From positions 1-58,163 of the IMG/VR virus record IMGVR_UViG_3300017917_000687: a stretch of DNA of 58,163 nt. The stretch is one strand, 5' to 3'. Under the pieces are notes generated by a model. The model was not told where the DNA came from and searched no databases. It was given only the letters and a program-made list of their open reading frames with translations. The stretch's first letter is position 1; every line of letters begins with the position of its first letter. Shown here piece by piece: positions 1-9,400 of the stretch. The position numbers were made by a program, and so were the translations under genes. The stretch comes from a virus.

Positions 1-783
1 ATGCTCACAGGAACAACAACGGTGACTGTCGGCAGCTACACCGTTACGGTAGGCGGCGGCGGCTCCGGAGGCCCCTCTGCCGCATGGGGGAGCAGCGGCA
101 GCAACAGCAGCTTTGGCTCGTTCTCGACATCTACAGGCGGCGGCCGTGGCGGCACGTTTAACAACGGGCCATCGTCCGGCGGCTCTGGTGGCGGCTCCGG
201 TGGCGCACCACTTGGAGGGGCTGGGACATCCGGGCAAGGCAACTCGGGCGGGGTTGGCGCACAAGCCGGCATCAACGCTATCGCCAACGGTGCCGGCGGC
301 GGTGGCGGAGGAGCTGGCGGCGCAGGCCAGGCGGCTTTTTACTGGTACGACGACACAGTCAATTTCTTCTATAAGCCTGGGGTTGGTGGTAACGGAAGCT
401 CAAGCTCAATTTCAGGCAGCGCAGTCACATACGCTGGTGGTGGAGGTGCTGGTTGCGCGTCCACAGCAAACCCATCCCACTACGACAACTTCAACTTCAC
501 GCAGGCCGGAGGCTCTGGTGGCGGTGGCGCGGGCGGCAATGCGCGAACCAACACTGCTGGAGCAGCTGGCACCGCCAATAGTGGCGGCGGAGGTGGGGGC
601 GGCGCACAAACCATTGATGACATCACCCGCTCAGCAGGCGGCAATGGCGGCTCAGGAATTGTCGTTGTCCGATACCTGACATCCTCAGGCATCAACGCGA
701 CCGGTGGCACAAAGACAACTTCCGGCTCGTACACGGTGCATACCTTTACGGCCACCGGAACCCTACAGATTCTCGGGGGGTGA
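1..783 (+). CDS. Glycine-rich tail fibre/adhesin, 3' part (gene cut by window start)
   Basis: C-terminal 260 residues of a very glycine-rich protein (long GGGG, GGSGG and GGAGG runs) ending in a motif with GIVVVRY followed by a short Thr-rich tail. The ATG at base 1 is almost certainly an internal codon: the usual order in such fibres is YLVVAGGGG, a poly-Gly run, then MLTGTTTVTVG. The matching N-terminal part is at the far end of the window (57940-58163), so the genome is probably circular or circularly permuted. Glycine-rich fibre domains form polyglycine-II sandwiches in some phage adhesins; that role here is inference. Directly joining base 58163 to base 1 does not keep the reading frame. 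Confidence 0.85.
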   Translation: MLTGTTTVTVGSYTVTVGGGGSGGPSAAWGSSGSNSSFGSFSTSTGGGRGGTFNNGPSSGGSGGGSGGAPLGGAGTSGQGNSGGVGAQAGINAIANGAGGGGGGAGGAGQAAFYWYDDTVNFFYKPGVGGNGSSSSISGSAVTYAGGGGAGCASTANPSHYDNFNFTQAGGSGGGGAGGNARTNTAGAAGTANSGGGGGGGAQTIDDITRSAGGNGGSGIVVVRYLTSSGINATGGTKTTSGSYTVHTFTATGTLQILGG

Positions 784-784
784 C

Positions 785-1135
785 ATGGCTCACTTTGCAA
801 AGCTCAACGAAAACAACATCGTGGTCCAGGTGATCGTCGTATCGAACAGCGACACCCTCGATTCAGATGGAAACGAAAGCGAAGCGAAAGGAATTGCCTT
901 TTGCCAGAGTCTTTTCGGGGAGGACACCCGCTGGGTTCAGACGAGCTACAACGGCAACTTCAGGGTGCGGTATGCGGCCATTGATGGTGAGTACGACGAG
1001 GGTCGTGACGCCTTCATCAATCCCTGCCCCTTTCCGTCCTGGAGCCTTGATCAGGTTGATCTTGAGTGGAAGCCACCCGTACCTGCCGGACCAGGACAAT
1101 ACATCTGGGACGAGCAGAGCCAAGCATGGTCGTAG
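785..1135 (+). CDS. Conserved small phage protein next to tail fibre
   Basis: 116 residues starting MAHFAKLNENN. The ATG lies one base after the stop of the fibre gene, with a G-rich stretch (CGGGGGG) just upstream as ribosome site, so it is translationally coupled. Proteins with this start and with the pattern PFPSW and a C-terminal W near the end are common next to tail-fibre genes in many phages and have no assigned function that I know. No signal peptide or membrane segment is visible. A structural or fibre-associated role is inferred only from position. Confidence 0.85.
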   Translation: MAHFAKLNENNIVVQVIVVSNSDTLDSDGNESEAKGIAFCQSLFGEDTRWVQTSYNGNFRVRYAAIDGEYDEGRDAFINPCPFPSWSLDQVDLEWKPPVPAGPGQYIWDEQSQAWS

Positions 1136-1181
1136 GGACCGACCGAAGGCCTAAGTTGATAAAGATGAAAGAGCAGTAACC

Positions 1182-1412
1182 ATGGATCAGGTTGATGTAT
1201 CCCACCGGGAAATCTACGACAGGCTGATAGCTGTCGAACACAAGGTCGACAAGATCGACCGCGCAACCGAGGACGTCGTTGCGGCATTCAATGCGGCGCA
1301 AGGCGCGTTCACCGTGCTCGAGTGGCTAGGCAAGCTGGCAAAACCCATCCTGTGGGTTGGAGGTGTCATCACCGCCATCGGCATTATTTGGCAGAACTTC
1401 CGTGTGAAGTAA
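1182..1412 (+). CDS. Small membrane protein, holin candidate
   Basis: 76 residues: a charged, probably coiled N-terminal half (EHKVDKIDRATEDVV), then one clear hydrophobic segment near residues 50-70 (PILWVGGVITAIGIIW) and a short basic tail. It is the first gene of the lysis cassette that runs to the endolysin at 3065. A single C-terminal membrane span after a helical N-terminus fits a class III-like holin or a membrane-anchored accessory protein. No catalytic motif is visible. Functional call by context only. Confidence 0.7.
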   Translation: MDQVDVSHREIYDRLIAVEHKVDKIDRATEDVVAAFNAAQGAFTVLEWLGKLAKPILWVGGVITAIGIIWQNFRVK

Positions 1413-1423
1413 GGGGTAGAGGT

Positions 1424-1906
1424 ATGGAACCCATCACGATGGCCTTAACAGCCATGGCTGCCGTCCAAAAGACGGTGTCCATGATCAAGGAGGCATCCAA
1501 GACTGCGGATGACGTGCGGAGCCTCGGGCCTCTGCTTGGCAGGTACTTCGAGCAAAAGCATGAGGTCACCAAGGCTTTGAATACCGCCAAGAAAAAAGGC
1601 GGCTCCAACATGGCTCAGGCCATTCAGATTGAGCTCGACCTCAAGGCTCAGCGCGACTTCGAGGAGCAAGTAAAAGGCCTGTTCTTCCCCAACAACATGG
1701 ACGTCTGGAACGCGATCATGGTGCGCGTCGCCCAGATGAACCAGCAAGACAAGATTGACGCTCAGCTCGCTCGTGATCGGGCGTTGCGAGCCAAGCAGGA
1801 CCAAGAAGAGTTCATCGAGATTCTGATCGTTGTCGGCGGCGTGCTCCTCATCTTTCTGATCGTCGGCTTCGGTATTTACTTGGTCCTGTCGGGGAAGATG
1901 CAATGA
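1424..1906 (+). CDS. C-terminally membrane-anchored protein of lysis region
   Basis: 160 residues beginning MEPITMALTAMAAVQKT. I chose this ATG rather than the upstream one because a ribosome site (AAGGGGTAGAGGT) directly precedes it. Residues 1-130 are helical and charged; residues about 133-157 are strongly hydrophobic (ILIVVGGVLLIFLIVGFGIYLVL), giving a tail anchor. The stop overlaps the start of the lipoprotein gene by 4 bases. It could be a second holin, an antiholin or another membrane component; I do not recognise the family. Confidence 0.75.
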   Translation: MEPITMALTAMAAVQKTVSMIKEASKTADDVRSLGPLLGRYFEQKHEVTKALNTAKKKGGSNMAQAIQIELDLKAQRDFEEQVKGLFFPNNMDVWNAIMVRVAQMNQQDKIDAQLARDRALRAKQDQEEFIEILIVVGGVLLIFLIVGFGIYLVLSGKMQ

Positions 1907-2127
1907 GGATGTCTGCCCTTTTGCTGCTTTTTTTGATTGCCGGTTGCGAGGACAAGTACCGGTATTTCTGCCAGAACCCCGACAACTTCGCCAAGGCCGA
2001 GTGTCAGAAGCCGAAGTGTCTTTTCACGCAGATGTGTCCCGAGTACTTAGTCGCGCCAATACTGGAGAAGCAAATCAATGCCATTCAACATACTCAACCC
2101 GCATCCGAAGCAGCACCTAACCGCTGA
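1903..2127 (+). CDS. Small predicted lipoprotein, cysteine-rich
   Basis: 74 residues with a short signal sequence and lipobox (LLLFLIAGC), so Cys15 (Cys13 if the second ATG at 1909 is used) would be lipidated. After it come a CQNPDNF segment and further cysteines (AECQKPKCLFTQMC), which could form disulfides in the periplasm. It overlaps the previous gene by 4 bases and the next by 50. Lying before Rz/Rz1, it may be an extra outer-membrane factor for lysis or superinfection exclusion; that is inference. Confidence 0.75.
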   Translation: MRMSALLLLFLIAGCEDKYRYFCQNPDNFAKAECQKPKCLFTQMCPEYLVAPILEKQINAIQHTQPASEAAPNR

Positions 2128-2584
2128 CGACATTGAAGTCAGAATCTGGGGTTTTGTGGTCGTCACGGTGACCTTGATCCTCTGCTTCATCGTAGTTTCC
2201 ATGCTGTACTCGGTGACGTTCGTCACCCAGCCGATCAAGTCGATGGCACCCATCGACCAGGCGTACACCAAGATGCTTAACGACATCGTCCTGCTGATCG
2301 TCGGCGGGATCGGTGGCGTCATGTCCAAGCGTGCAACGAGAGCTGCGGCAGAGTCGATCGCGCCCAAGCCTCCAGCTCCAGCGCCAGCGCCAGCAGCAGG
2401 GGGTGAGCCCCCAAAGCCGCCAGCCCATCCGGTAACTCCTGACTGGAACTGGATGGGCTACCAGAACCCTGAGCTCGACGAGTCTTGGGTACCGCCTCCT
2501 CCACCCACTACACCGGCCAACTACATCCCGCCGGAGGCTGAGGAGATTGCGCACGAGCGCGCTGCTGCCAGGAGTGAGGCATGA
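2078..2584 (+). CDS. Two-span membrane protein with proline-rich tail, holin candidate
   Basis: 168 residues. Two hydrophobic segments: about residues 23-50 (WGFVVVTVTLILCFIVVSML) and 68-82 (DIVLLIVGGIGGVM), followed by a long Pro/Ala-rich cytoplasmic or periplasmic tail (PAPAPAP, PPPPPTTP). The start is supported by GGAG 10 bases upstream; the gene overlaps the lipoprotein gene by 50 bases and the Rz gene by 4. Two spans plus position before the spanins makes it the best class II holin candidate in the cassette. Confidence 0.75.
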   Translation: MPFNILNPHPKQHLTADDIEVRIWGFVVVTVTLILCFIVVSMLYSVTFVTQPIKSMAPIDQAYTKMLNDIVLLIVGGIGGVMSKRATRAAAESIAPKPPAPAPAPAAGGEPPKPPAHPVTPDWNWMGYQNPELDESWVPPPPPTTPANYIPPEAEEIAHERAAARSEA

Positions 2585-3081
2585 GCATCCAGCGAGTTGG
2601 CATCGCCGTCCTGATCACCCTGCTGGTGATCTTCGGCATTTACCGGTTCGGCTTCGATGAAGGCTGGACCGAGCGCGACATTGAGATGCAGGCCGAGATC
2701 GCCAAGAAGAATGAAGAGGCTCGGCAAACAGAGCAGCGCCTGAGCGAGCAGATCAACACCCACGCCACAAAACTTGAAGAGGTCAACCATGCTCTCGATC
2801 AAAAGTCTTCCGCCCTTGATCGCGCTATCCGTACTGGCCGGGTGCGCCTCCCCGCCCCCAGTTGCGTACAAGCCCCCGCAAGTCCCGCCCCTGCCGCCGT
2901 CAATCTCGAAACAGCCAGCCAATCTGACCGACAGGCTGACCCAAATCCTGATGCCGAGCGAGCAACCCTCCTCGCAATTGCCCAAATCGTCGCCGACGGC
3001 GACCGGGCAATCAACCAGCTCAACGCGTGCATCGACGCCTACAACGCAGTAAGGGATCAGCTCAATGGCAGTTACCGCTGA
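2581..3081 (+). CDS. Rz: Rz-like inner-membrane spanin (i-spanin)
   Basis: 166 residues. An N-terminal signal anchor (residues about 5-22, VGIAVLITLLVIFGIYRFG) is followed by a long charged coiled-coil region (EIAKKNEEARQTEQRLSEQ) facing the periplasm. This is the standard Rz architecture, which pairs with an outer-membrane Rz1 lipoprotein to fuse the two membranes in the last step of lysis. An Rz1 gene is embedded in another frame at 2789-3052. The ATG overlaps the preceding stop (ATGA). Confidence 0.85.
   Translation: MSIQRVGIAVLITLLVIFGIYRFGFDEGWTERDIEMQAEIAKKNEEARQTEQRLSEQINTHATKLEEVNHALDQKSSALDRAIRTGRVRLPAPSCVQAPASPAPAAVNLETASQSDRQADPNPDAERATLLAIAQIVADGDRAINQLNACIDAYNAVRDQLNGSYR
2789..3052 (+). 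CDS. Rz1: Rz1-like outer-membrane lipoprotein (o-spanin), nested in Rz
   Basis: 87 residues read entirely inside the Rz gene in another frame. Start ATG at 2789 has GAAGAGG upstream. Signal peptide with lipobox LSVLAGC, then a proline-rich mature part (SPPPVAYKPPQVPPLPPS) typical of o-spanins. Fully embedded Rz1 genes are known from lambda-like phages. A TTG start 15 bases upstream (2774) is possible but less likely. Identity is well supported by architecture and position, not by residue-level homology. Confidence 0.85.
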   Translation: MLSIKSLPPLIALSVLAGCASPPPVAYKPPQVPPLPPSISKQPANLTDRLTQILMPSEQPSSQLPKSSPTATGQSTSSTRASTPTTQ

Positions 3082-3676
3082 ACAGCTACAGAAGCTCAAG
3101 ATCAATCCAGAGCTCACCCAGGCCTTCAACCAAACCTTCGAGACCTGGGGCATCACCACGATGCGCCAGCAAGCCGCTTTCATTGGCCAGTGCGGACACG
3201 AGTCTGGAAACTTCAGGGTGCTCGAGGAGAACCTGAACTACGCTGCCGATCGCTTGATGAAGATCTGGCCTAAGCGCTTTCCTTCGATCGAGGTTGCGCA
3301 GCCGTACCACCGCAACCCTCGCAGGATCGCCAACAAGGTGTACGCCAACCGGATGGGGAACCGAGACGAGGCATCCGACGATGGCTGGCGGTTCCGTGGC
3401 TCAGGATGGGTTCAGCTCACCGGCCACGACAACTTCTATCACTTCAGCAAAGCGATGGGCGTGGACTTCGTGAAGAAGCCCGACCTGGCGCGCACGCCGG
3501 AGTATGCCGCTCAGAGTGCTGGCTGGTTCTGGGCGACCAAGGGTTGCAACCAGATCGCTGACTCAGGCGATTGGAAGGCCCTGACCAGGCGCATCAACGG
3601 CGGCGAGATCGGTCTGGCTGACCGGATCAAGCACACCCAGGAGGCGATGCAGGTTCTGTCAGCCTCCCACGGATAA
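3065..3676 (+). CDS. Endolysin, glycoside hydrolase family 19 (chitinase-like lysozyme)
   Basis: 203 residues, one domain, the usual length for phage GH19 endolysins that cleave the glycan strands of peptidoglycan. Visible hallmarks: AAFIGQCGHESGNF with the catalytic Glu at residue 46, the EENLNYAADRL segment, and the second conserved block RFRGSGWVQLTGHDNFY. No signal peptide, so it needs a holin for export. It overlaps the end of the Rz gene by 17 bases and closes the lysis cassette. Confidence 0.92.
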   Translation: MAVTAEQLQKLKINPELTQAFNQTFETWGITTMRQQAAFIGQCGHESGNFRVLEENLNYAADRLMKIWPKRFPSIEVAQPYHRNPRRIANKVYANRMGNRDEASDDGWRFRGSGWVQLTGHDNFYHFSKAMGVDFVKKPDLARTPEYAAQSAGWFWATKGCNQIADSGDWKALTRRINGGEIGLADRIKHTQEAMQVLSASHG

Positions 3677-3697
3677 TTCCGAGCAAGCGAGGACACC

Positions 3698-4009
3698 ATG
3701 AAAGCATCCAACGTCAAGCGTGAAGGCGGCAAGCTGGTCTACCGAGGCCACGAGTTCGACGGCTTCAACAAGCCCAAGAGCGCGCCTTCCGGGGCCAAGG
3801 AAAAGAAGATGGTCCTCGCCAAGAAGGGCGACGAGGTCAAGTTGGTCCGCTTCGGCCTGCGTGGCATGGAGGACTACACCCAGCATAAGGACGAGGGTCG
3901 CCGCAAGAACTACCTGGCTCGTTCGGGCGGCATCCGCAACAAGAGCGGAGAGCTGACGAAGAACGATCCGTTCAGCGCCAACTACTGGGCGCGGCGCGTA
4001 CTTTGGTAA
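3698..4009 (+). CDS. Conserved small basic phage protein (DUF5754-like)
   Basis: 103 residues, very basic. The C-terminal block RRKNYLARSGGIRNKSG followed by NDPFSANYWARRVLW is strongly conserved in many phages, where it often lies among structural genes. I cannot assign a function. It sits between the endolysin and a 540-residue structural protein and reads in the same direction with normal spacing, so it is probably a virion-associated or nucleic-acid-binding small protein. Confidence 0.85.
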   Translation: MKASNVKREGGKLVYRGHEFDGFNKPKSAPSGAKEKKMVLAKKGDEVKLVRFGLRGMEDYTQHKDEGRRKNYLARSGGIRNKSGELTKNDPFSANYWARRVLW

Positions 4010-4013
4010 TCAC

Positions 4014-5636
4014 ATGCCAACAGCAAGCATCAAGGCATTCGACGGGCTCAAGCCGGCTCTAGACCCGGTCCTGCTGGACCAGGGCGCGGCCCAGGTCGCC
4101 AGCAACGTCAAGCTCGTCTCTGGCGCAATCGTGCCTCTCAAGGGCGCCACCACCCTTAAGGCGCTTACAAAGACCGCTCCGCAGACGATCTACCGCTATG
4201 GCGACTCCTCCGTCGAGACGGAGCATTGGCTCGAGTTCCTGAGCCGCACAGATGTGATGCGCTCGCCGATCATCGACAACCAGTTTGGCATGCTCTACTG
4301 GGCCGACGGCACTCAGGTCAAGTACGCGCCAAACAGTCTGATCCTCTCGGGGTCTTCGTACCCAGGCGCCAGCTACAACCTCGGCGTACCGGCTCCGTCT
4401 GACAAGCCGACCGTCACGGGAACTGCGCCTGCGGCCGACGCCAAGTCTGTGACGCTGACCGTGGTCTACACCTACGTCACAGCGTACGGCGAGGAAGGCC
4501 CGCCATCTCCTGCCTCTGAGGTTGTCACACTGGACCCGCAGCAGAGCATTGTTGTGGGCAACATGGCCACCGGTCCAGGCGGCCCATACAACATCACGCT
4601 CAAGCGTATCTACGTTTCCTCCACGGTAGGCTCCGACGCTGAATTCCAGTTCTGGAAGGAAATCCCGGTAGCGAATTCAAGCTCGACCGGCTCTTACAGC
4701 CAGTCCGCACTTGGCGAAGCCATTCCATCGACCGATTGGGTGGCCCCTCCTGCGGCGCTGAAAGGGCTGCGGATGATGGCCAACGGCATTGCCATCGGCT
4801 TTCTTGAGAACACCGCTTACGCCTCCGAGCCGAATCTGCCTCACGCCTGGCCTCACCAATACCCCGCCGACTACAAGATCGTTGGAGCGGGAGCGTTTGG
4901 CCAATCGGCCGTGTTTCTGACAAACGGGTTTCCGTATGTCCTGTCTGGCGTAGACCCCGCAGCAATGAGCTTCGAGAAGCTCTCTTTGCCGCAGGCATGC
5001 GTGTCGATCGACTCGATTGTTGAGACCGGCAACGCCGTCTACTACGCCTCCCCTGATGGCTTGGTCGTGATCAGCTCAAGTGGCATTGATATCGCCACGA
5101 AAGACCTTCTCACGCCGGAGCAGTGGCGGGCCTACAACCCGTCGAGCATCAAGGCGGCGCTGCACGAGAACCGTTATGTCGGCCTCTATCAGAAGTCCGA
5201 TGGCTCTCGCGGAGTCATGATCTTCGACTTCTCTGGTGCCGGTGCGAAGTTCACCACGTCTGACATCAATGGTGCAGCCGCAATCACTGCGATGCATTAC
5301 GACGCCCGCAGCGACACCTTGTACCTGGCTCAGGGGACCAACATCGTCCGTTACGACAGCGGCAGCCCCCTGACCTACACCTGGCGCTCCAAAACCTTCA
5401 GGATGCCGTTCCCGATCAACATCGGCTTCGGACAGATCGTGGCTGACGTTTATCCAGTGACGATGAAGGTGTACGCGGATGGCCAGCTCAAGGCCACCAA
5501 GACCGTCACGGACAACAACCTGTTTCGCTTGCCCTCGGGGTTCAGGGCAATGGACTGGGAGATGGAGCTGGTGGGCAGCTCCAAGATCACCCAGGCCATG
5601 ATCAGCACATCAACCATTGAGGCCAAGGGCACATAA
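4014..5636 (+). CDS. Predicted virion structural (tail) protein
   Basis: 540 residues, mostly beta-rich with a mid-region (residues about 125-245) resembling an Ig/FN3-type module (TLTVVYTYVTAYGEEGPPSPAS). The N-terminus (IKAFDGLKPALDPVLLDQGAAQVASNVKLVSGAI) is typical of a family of podovirus tail or stopper-type proteins usually found upstream of fibre genes. No enzyme motif. Cotranscribed with 5646 and 6477. Function by context. Confidence 0.8.
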   Translation: MPTASIKAFDGLKPALDPVLLDQGAAQVASNVKLVSGAIVPLKGATTLKALTKTAPQTIYRYGDSSVETEHWLEFLSRTDVMRSPIIDNQFGMLYWADGTQVKYAPNSLILSGSSYPGASYNLGVPAPSDKPTVTGTAPAADAKSVTLTVVYTYVTAYGEEGPPSPASEVVTLDPQQSIVVGNMATGPGGPYNITLKRIYVSSTVGSDAEFQFWKEIPVANSSSTGSYSQSALGEAIPSTDWVAPPAALKGLRMMANGIAIGFLENTAYASEPNLPHAWPHQYPADYKIVGAGAFGQSAVFLTNGFPYVLSGVDPAAMSFEKLSLPQACVSIDSIVETGNAVYYASPDGLVVISSSGIDIATKDLLTPEQWRAYNPSSIKAALHENRYVGLYQKSDGSRGVMIFDFSGAGAKFTTSDINGAAAITAMHYDARSDTLYLAQGTNIVRYDSGSPLTYTWRSKTFRMPFPINIGFGQIVADVYPVTMKVYADGQLKATKTVTDNNLFRLPSGFRAMDWEMELVGSSKITQAMISTSTIEAKGT

Positions 5637-5645
5637 GGAGCAACC

Positions 5646-6470
5646 ATGCCGAAAAGCATTCGACGCGCAACCGTAACGCGCACCGTCACCTTCACCGCAA
5701 CAATCGACGTTCCAGGCTACCCGGAGGAGACCGATGCCAACATCCTGACGCTGGCAGGCGGCGCCGCAGGTAACACCGGAACCCTGTCGATTGCCGAGCT
5801 TCTGGCTGGATCGATCGCGGCCAACGGCGCAATTTCTCGCGCCAACTGGTCGGTGACCGGAACCAGCACGAACGTGGAGACCTACATCTCCCGCCCAGCC
5901 AGCACAGCCCTTTCGCTGGGTACGAGGGTGGCCTCGACCAACCCGCCGGCCGGATACGCCGCCGCTTCCGGGAAGATGTTCGTGGTCACGACCGCTGGCA
6001 CGACTGGCTCAAGCTCGACCGAACCCAACTGGAACCTGACAGACGGCGGGACTACGACCGACGGCACTGTCACGTACACCACCATCCCCAAGTTTCCGAC
6101 GTTCAACAACTTCGCCATCAACACCGCCTACACCGCAGGCCAGATCGTCCGTCCGTCTGCAAGCTCGTTGCGCGAGTACCTGGTGGTCACCTCCGGAACG
6201 TCGGCTGGCACTGCGCCCACTTGGACAAATGCGGACAACGCCGGGGACAGCCTCACGACTAACACTGCCGTTCTTCGCGCACTGATCACCGTCAAGGCAT
6301 ACGCGTCGCTGACCACTTTCGCTCTCGGCGACGTCGTTAAGCCGACCAGTTCGTCAAGCGAGGAGTACATCGTGACCGTTGCCGGCACCACCAGCACAGC
6401 GACATCGCTCTCCACCACGGTGGGCAGCAGCACCACCATCGGGACGGTTACGTTCAAGCGCATCGTGTAA
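5646..6470 (+). CDS. Predicted tail/decoration protein, Thr/Ser-rich beta repeats
   Basis: 274 residues, rich in Thr, Ser, Ala and Gly. After an N-terminal 70 residues there are three similar beta-hairpin-like repeats, each carrying a TAGQIVRPSASSLREYLVV-type or LGDVVKPTSSSSEEYIV-type strand pair (around residues 85-140, 155-205, 215-270). Such repeats are seen in phage head-fibre and tail-appendage modules. Start ATG has AAGGAGCAACC immediately upstream. No membrane segment. Confidence 0.75.
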   Translation: MPKSIRRATVTRTVTFTATIDVPGYPEETDANILTLAGGAAGNTGTLSIAELLAGSIAANGAISRANWSVTGTSTNVETYISRPASTALSLGTRVASTNPPAGYAAASGKMFVVTTAGTTGSSSTEPNWNLTDGGTTTDGTVTYTTIPKFPTFNNFAINTAYTAGQIVRPSASSLREYLVVTSGTSAGTAPTWTNADNAGDSLTTNTAVLRALITVKAYASLTTFALGDVVKPTSSSSEEYIVTVAGTTSTATSLSTTVGSSTTIGTVTFKRIV

Positions 6471-6476
6471 TCGGTC

Positions 6477-9400
6477 ATGAGTGAGACTCGCGTCCCGGCC
6501 ATCCCGTCGGTAACCAGCGCCAACATCACCGATGTTGCGAAAGCCATCAAGCAGTTGCTTGATGTCCGAGAAGGCGTTGTCGGCGATCCTCTGGATGCCA
6601 ACGTCACCTTCCGGGACCTCATCAACGCCGGCGCGGTCACGTTGCGTCCTGGCTGGAACGGCTCTGGCAGGCGCCCAGTCATCCCGCCTTGGGTTGAGCC
6701 TGACGGCTACGACCCGACAACTGATCTGACTATCCCGCCAAGGCCGGAAGGCTTCACGGTGACGGGGCTGTTCGCCACCGTGCAGTTGCAGTGGAACACG
6801 CCCGGATACCGCAATCACGCCTACGCCGAGGTGTGGCGCTCAAACACCAACGTGCTTGGAAACGCGGTGCGGATCGGCACCAGCGACACGCGGTTCTACG
6901 TTGACAGCCTTGGCGGCTCTTCGAGTGCCTACTACTGGGTGCGCTTTGTCAGCGTAGCCAACGTCACCGGCCCATACAACGCATCCGAAGGAATACTTGG
7001 GCAGACGGCCCAAGACCCTGGCTTGCTGCTTGATAGCCTGACCGGGCAGATCACAGAGAACGAGCTGTACAGCAGTCTGGGAGCACGAATCGACCTGATT
7101 GACGGGCCAGCCACTCTTGCCGGTAGTGTTGCGGCCCGGCTCGCCGCAGAGGCCACCGAGAGAGCCACCGCGATCGCAGCAGAGGCGCTTGCTAGGACAA
7201 CGGCCATCAACCTGGAGGCTGCGACTCGAGCGACCGCGATTCAGCAGGAGGCGGATCAACGTACGAGCGCCATCGACTCCGCGACCAGTTCACTTCAGAC
7301 GCAGATCGACTTGCTCTCTGCGGCCAGCACTGGGGACATCGGCGAGGTTCTATCCGTCATCAAGTCGGAAGAGCAGTCGAGGACATCTGGCGACCAAGCA
7401 ATTGCGTCGCAGAGCAATCTTCTGCTCACGCTTAGCAACGGTAACGCCGCTGCAATCCAGACGGAGGCTGCGACCCGGTCCAGTGCCGATGGAGCCCAGG
7501 CCTCAACCCTAAGCCTGCTGTACGTCAACAGCGGAGATGCCAAAGCGGCCGTCCTGAATGAGCAGAACGCCAGGGTTGCAGGGGATACCTCGACTGCCAG
7601 TCAACTGTCCGCACTTAAGGCCAGCTCAGACAACAACACGGCAGGCATAGCGGTCGAGCGTTCTGTCAGCGCGGCGTCAGACTCCGTTCTGGCCAGCCAG
7701 GTCACGGCGTTGACCGCCAATTACGGAGCGGCAAGCTCGGCGATCCTGAATGAGCAAGAGGTTCGAGCAAACGCAGATGCGGCCTCGGCCAGCGTGTCAT
7801 CTTCTTTGGCATCCTCTATCGCGGCCAGCAGCTCGGCAATTCAGGTCGAGCAGTCAACTCGGTCAACCGCCGACACATCTCTGGCAAGCCAGGTCACGAC
7901 TATCGCGTCGGAGACAGCCAGGGCCTCTGCCGGCCTTCAGGTCGAGCAGCTCGCCAGAGCCAGCGACACCTCGGCGCTGTCGTCTCAGATCACCAATGTC
8001 TCGGCAATCTCTGGGACAACCTCCTCCGCGCTACGCATCGAGCAGCAGACAAGCGTGGATCGTGACAGCGCTCTTTCGAGCCAGATCACAGGCTTCACCT
8101 CGGCTCTTGGGGGCACCCTTGCCACGCTCCAGGTTGAGCAGCAAGCCCGTGCCGACGCTGACTCGGCGGTATCCAGCCAGATCGTTCGCGCTTTGGCGAG
8201 GACTGATGACGCTACCGCAGCCTTGGTTGTCGAGCAGACCGCACGGTCTAATGCGGACAGTGCCTTCTCGGGACAGGTCGGGTCGTTTTCCGCGATCTTC
8301 GGGTCGAATGCTGCGGCCCTGGTGTCCGAGCAGTCTGCGAGGGCTACCGCTGATTCAGCCTCTGCAAGTCAGCTCCTGAACCTGAACAGCTCGATTGGGA
8401 CGAGCGCATCGGCTCTATCCAGCGAGGCTATCTCGCGCTCAGCTCAAGACGGCGCCCTATCCTCTCAGGTTCTCAACCTGTCGGCGGCCACCAACGGCAA
8501 TTCAGCGGCGATCCGCTCCGAGATTCAGGCACGCACCGACCAGTACACATCCGTCAGCAGCGTCGTCACTACGCTGCAAAGCTCTTCTGCGGGGAACACT
8601 GCCGCGATTCAGCAAGAGGTCACCACCCGATCGACCGAAACCGGCAGCCTGTTCGCTAAGTATGGCGTGAAGGTCGATGTCGCTGGGCACGTGTCCGGGT
8701 TCGGCCTTCTCTCTACAGCCAACAATGCAACGCCGACCAGCGCATTCGGCGTACGTGCGGACCAGTTCTTCATCGCGCCGCCGTCCGTTGCCAGCGCCAC
8801 TGCGCCCACACAGAACCTGTACAACGGCTACGTCTGGCTCGACACCAGCGTCACTCCGAACGTCACCAAGTACTACCTGTCCGGCAACTGGGTGACAACG
8901 TCGCCTCGTCTTCCGTTCATCGTGCAGACGACGCCGACAACTATCAACGGCGTCTCCGTTCCTGCTGGTGTGTACATCGACACAGCCTTCATTCGTGACG
9001 GAACGATCACCAATGCAAAGATCGGCAGTGCCGCCATCGACGACGCAAAGATTGCAAACCTGAGCGCGACGAAGATCACGGCTGGCTACCTGGATGCTGA
9101 TCGTATTCAAGCCGGGACGATTGATGCTGCGAAGATCGTCGCCGGAAGTATTACTGCCACTCAGATTGCCGCCGGTGCTATCACCGCATCAAAGATTGAC
9201 GCTAACGCGATAACGTCGGAGAAGATTTCTGCCGGGTCGATCAATGCAGACAAGATTGCATCGAACGCAATCACCTCTGAAAAGATTCTTGCTGGCTCAG
9301 TTACCGCGACAAAGATTGACTCGAGGGGCCTGGACATAAAGGACTCTGCGGGGAACATTGTTCTGTCCGCTGGCGATGCCGCCGCCATCAAGTACGGCAA

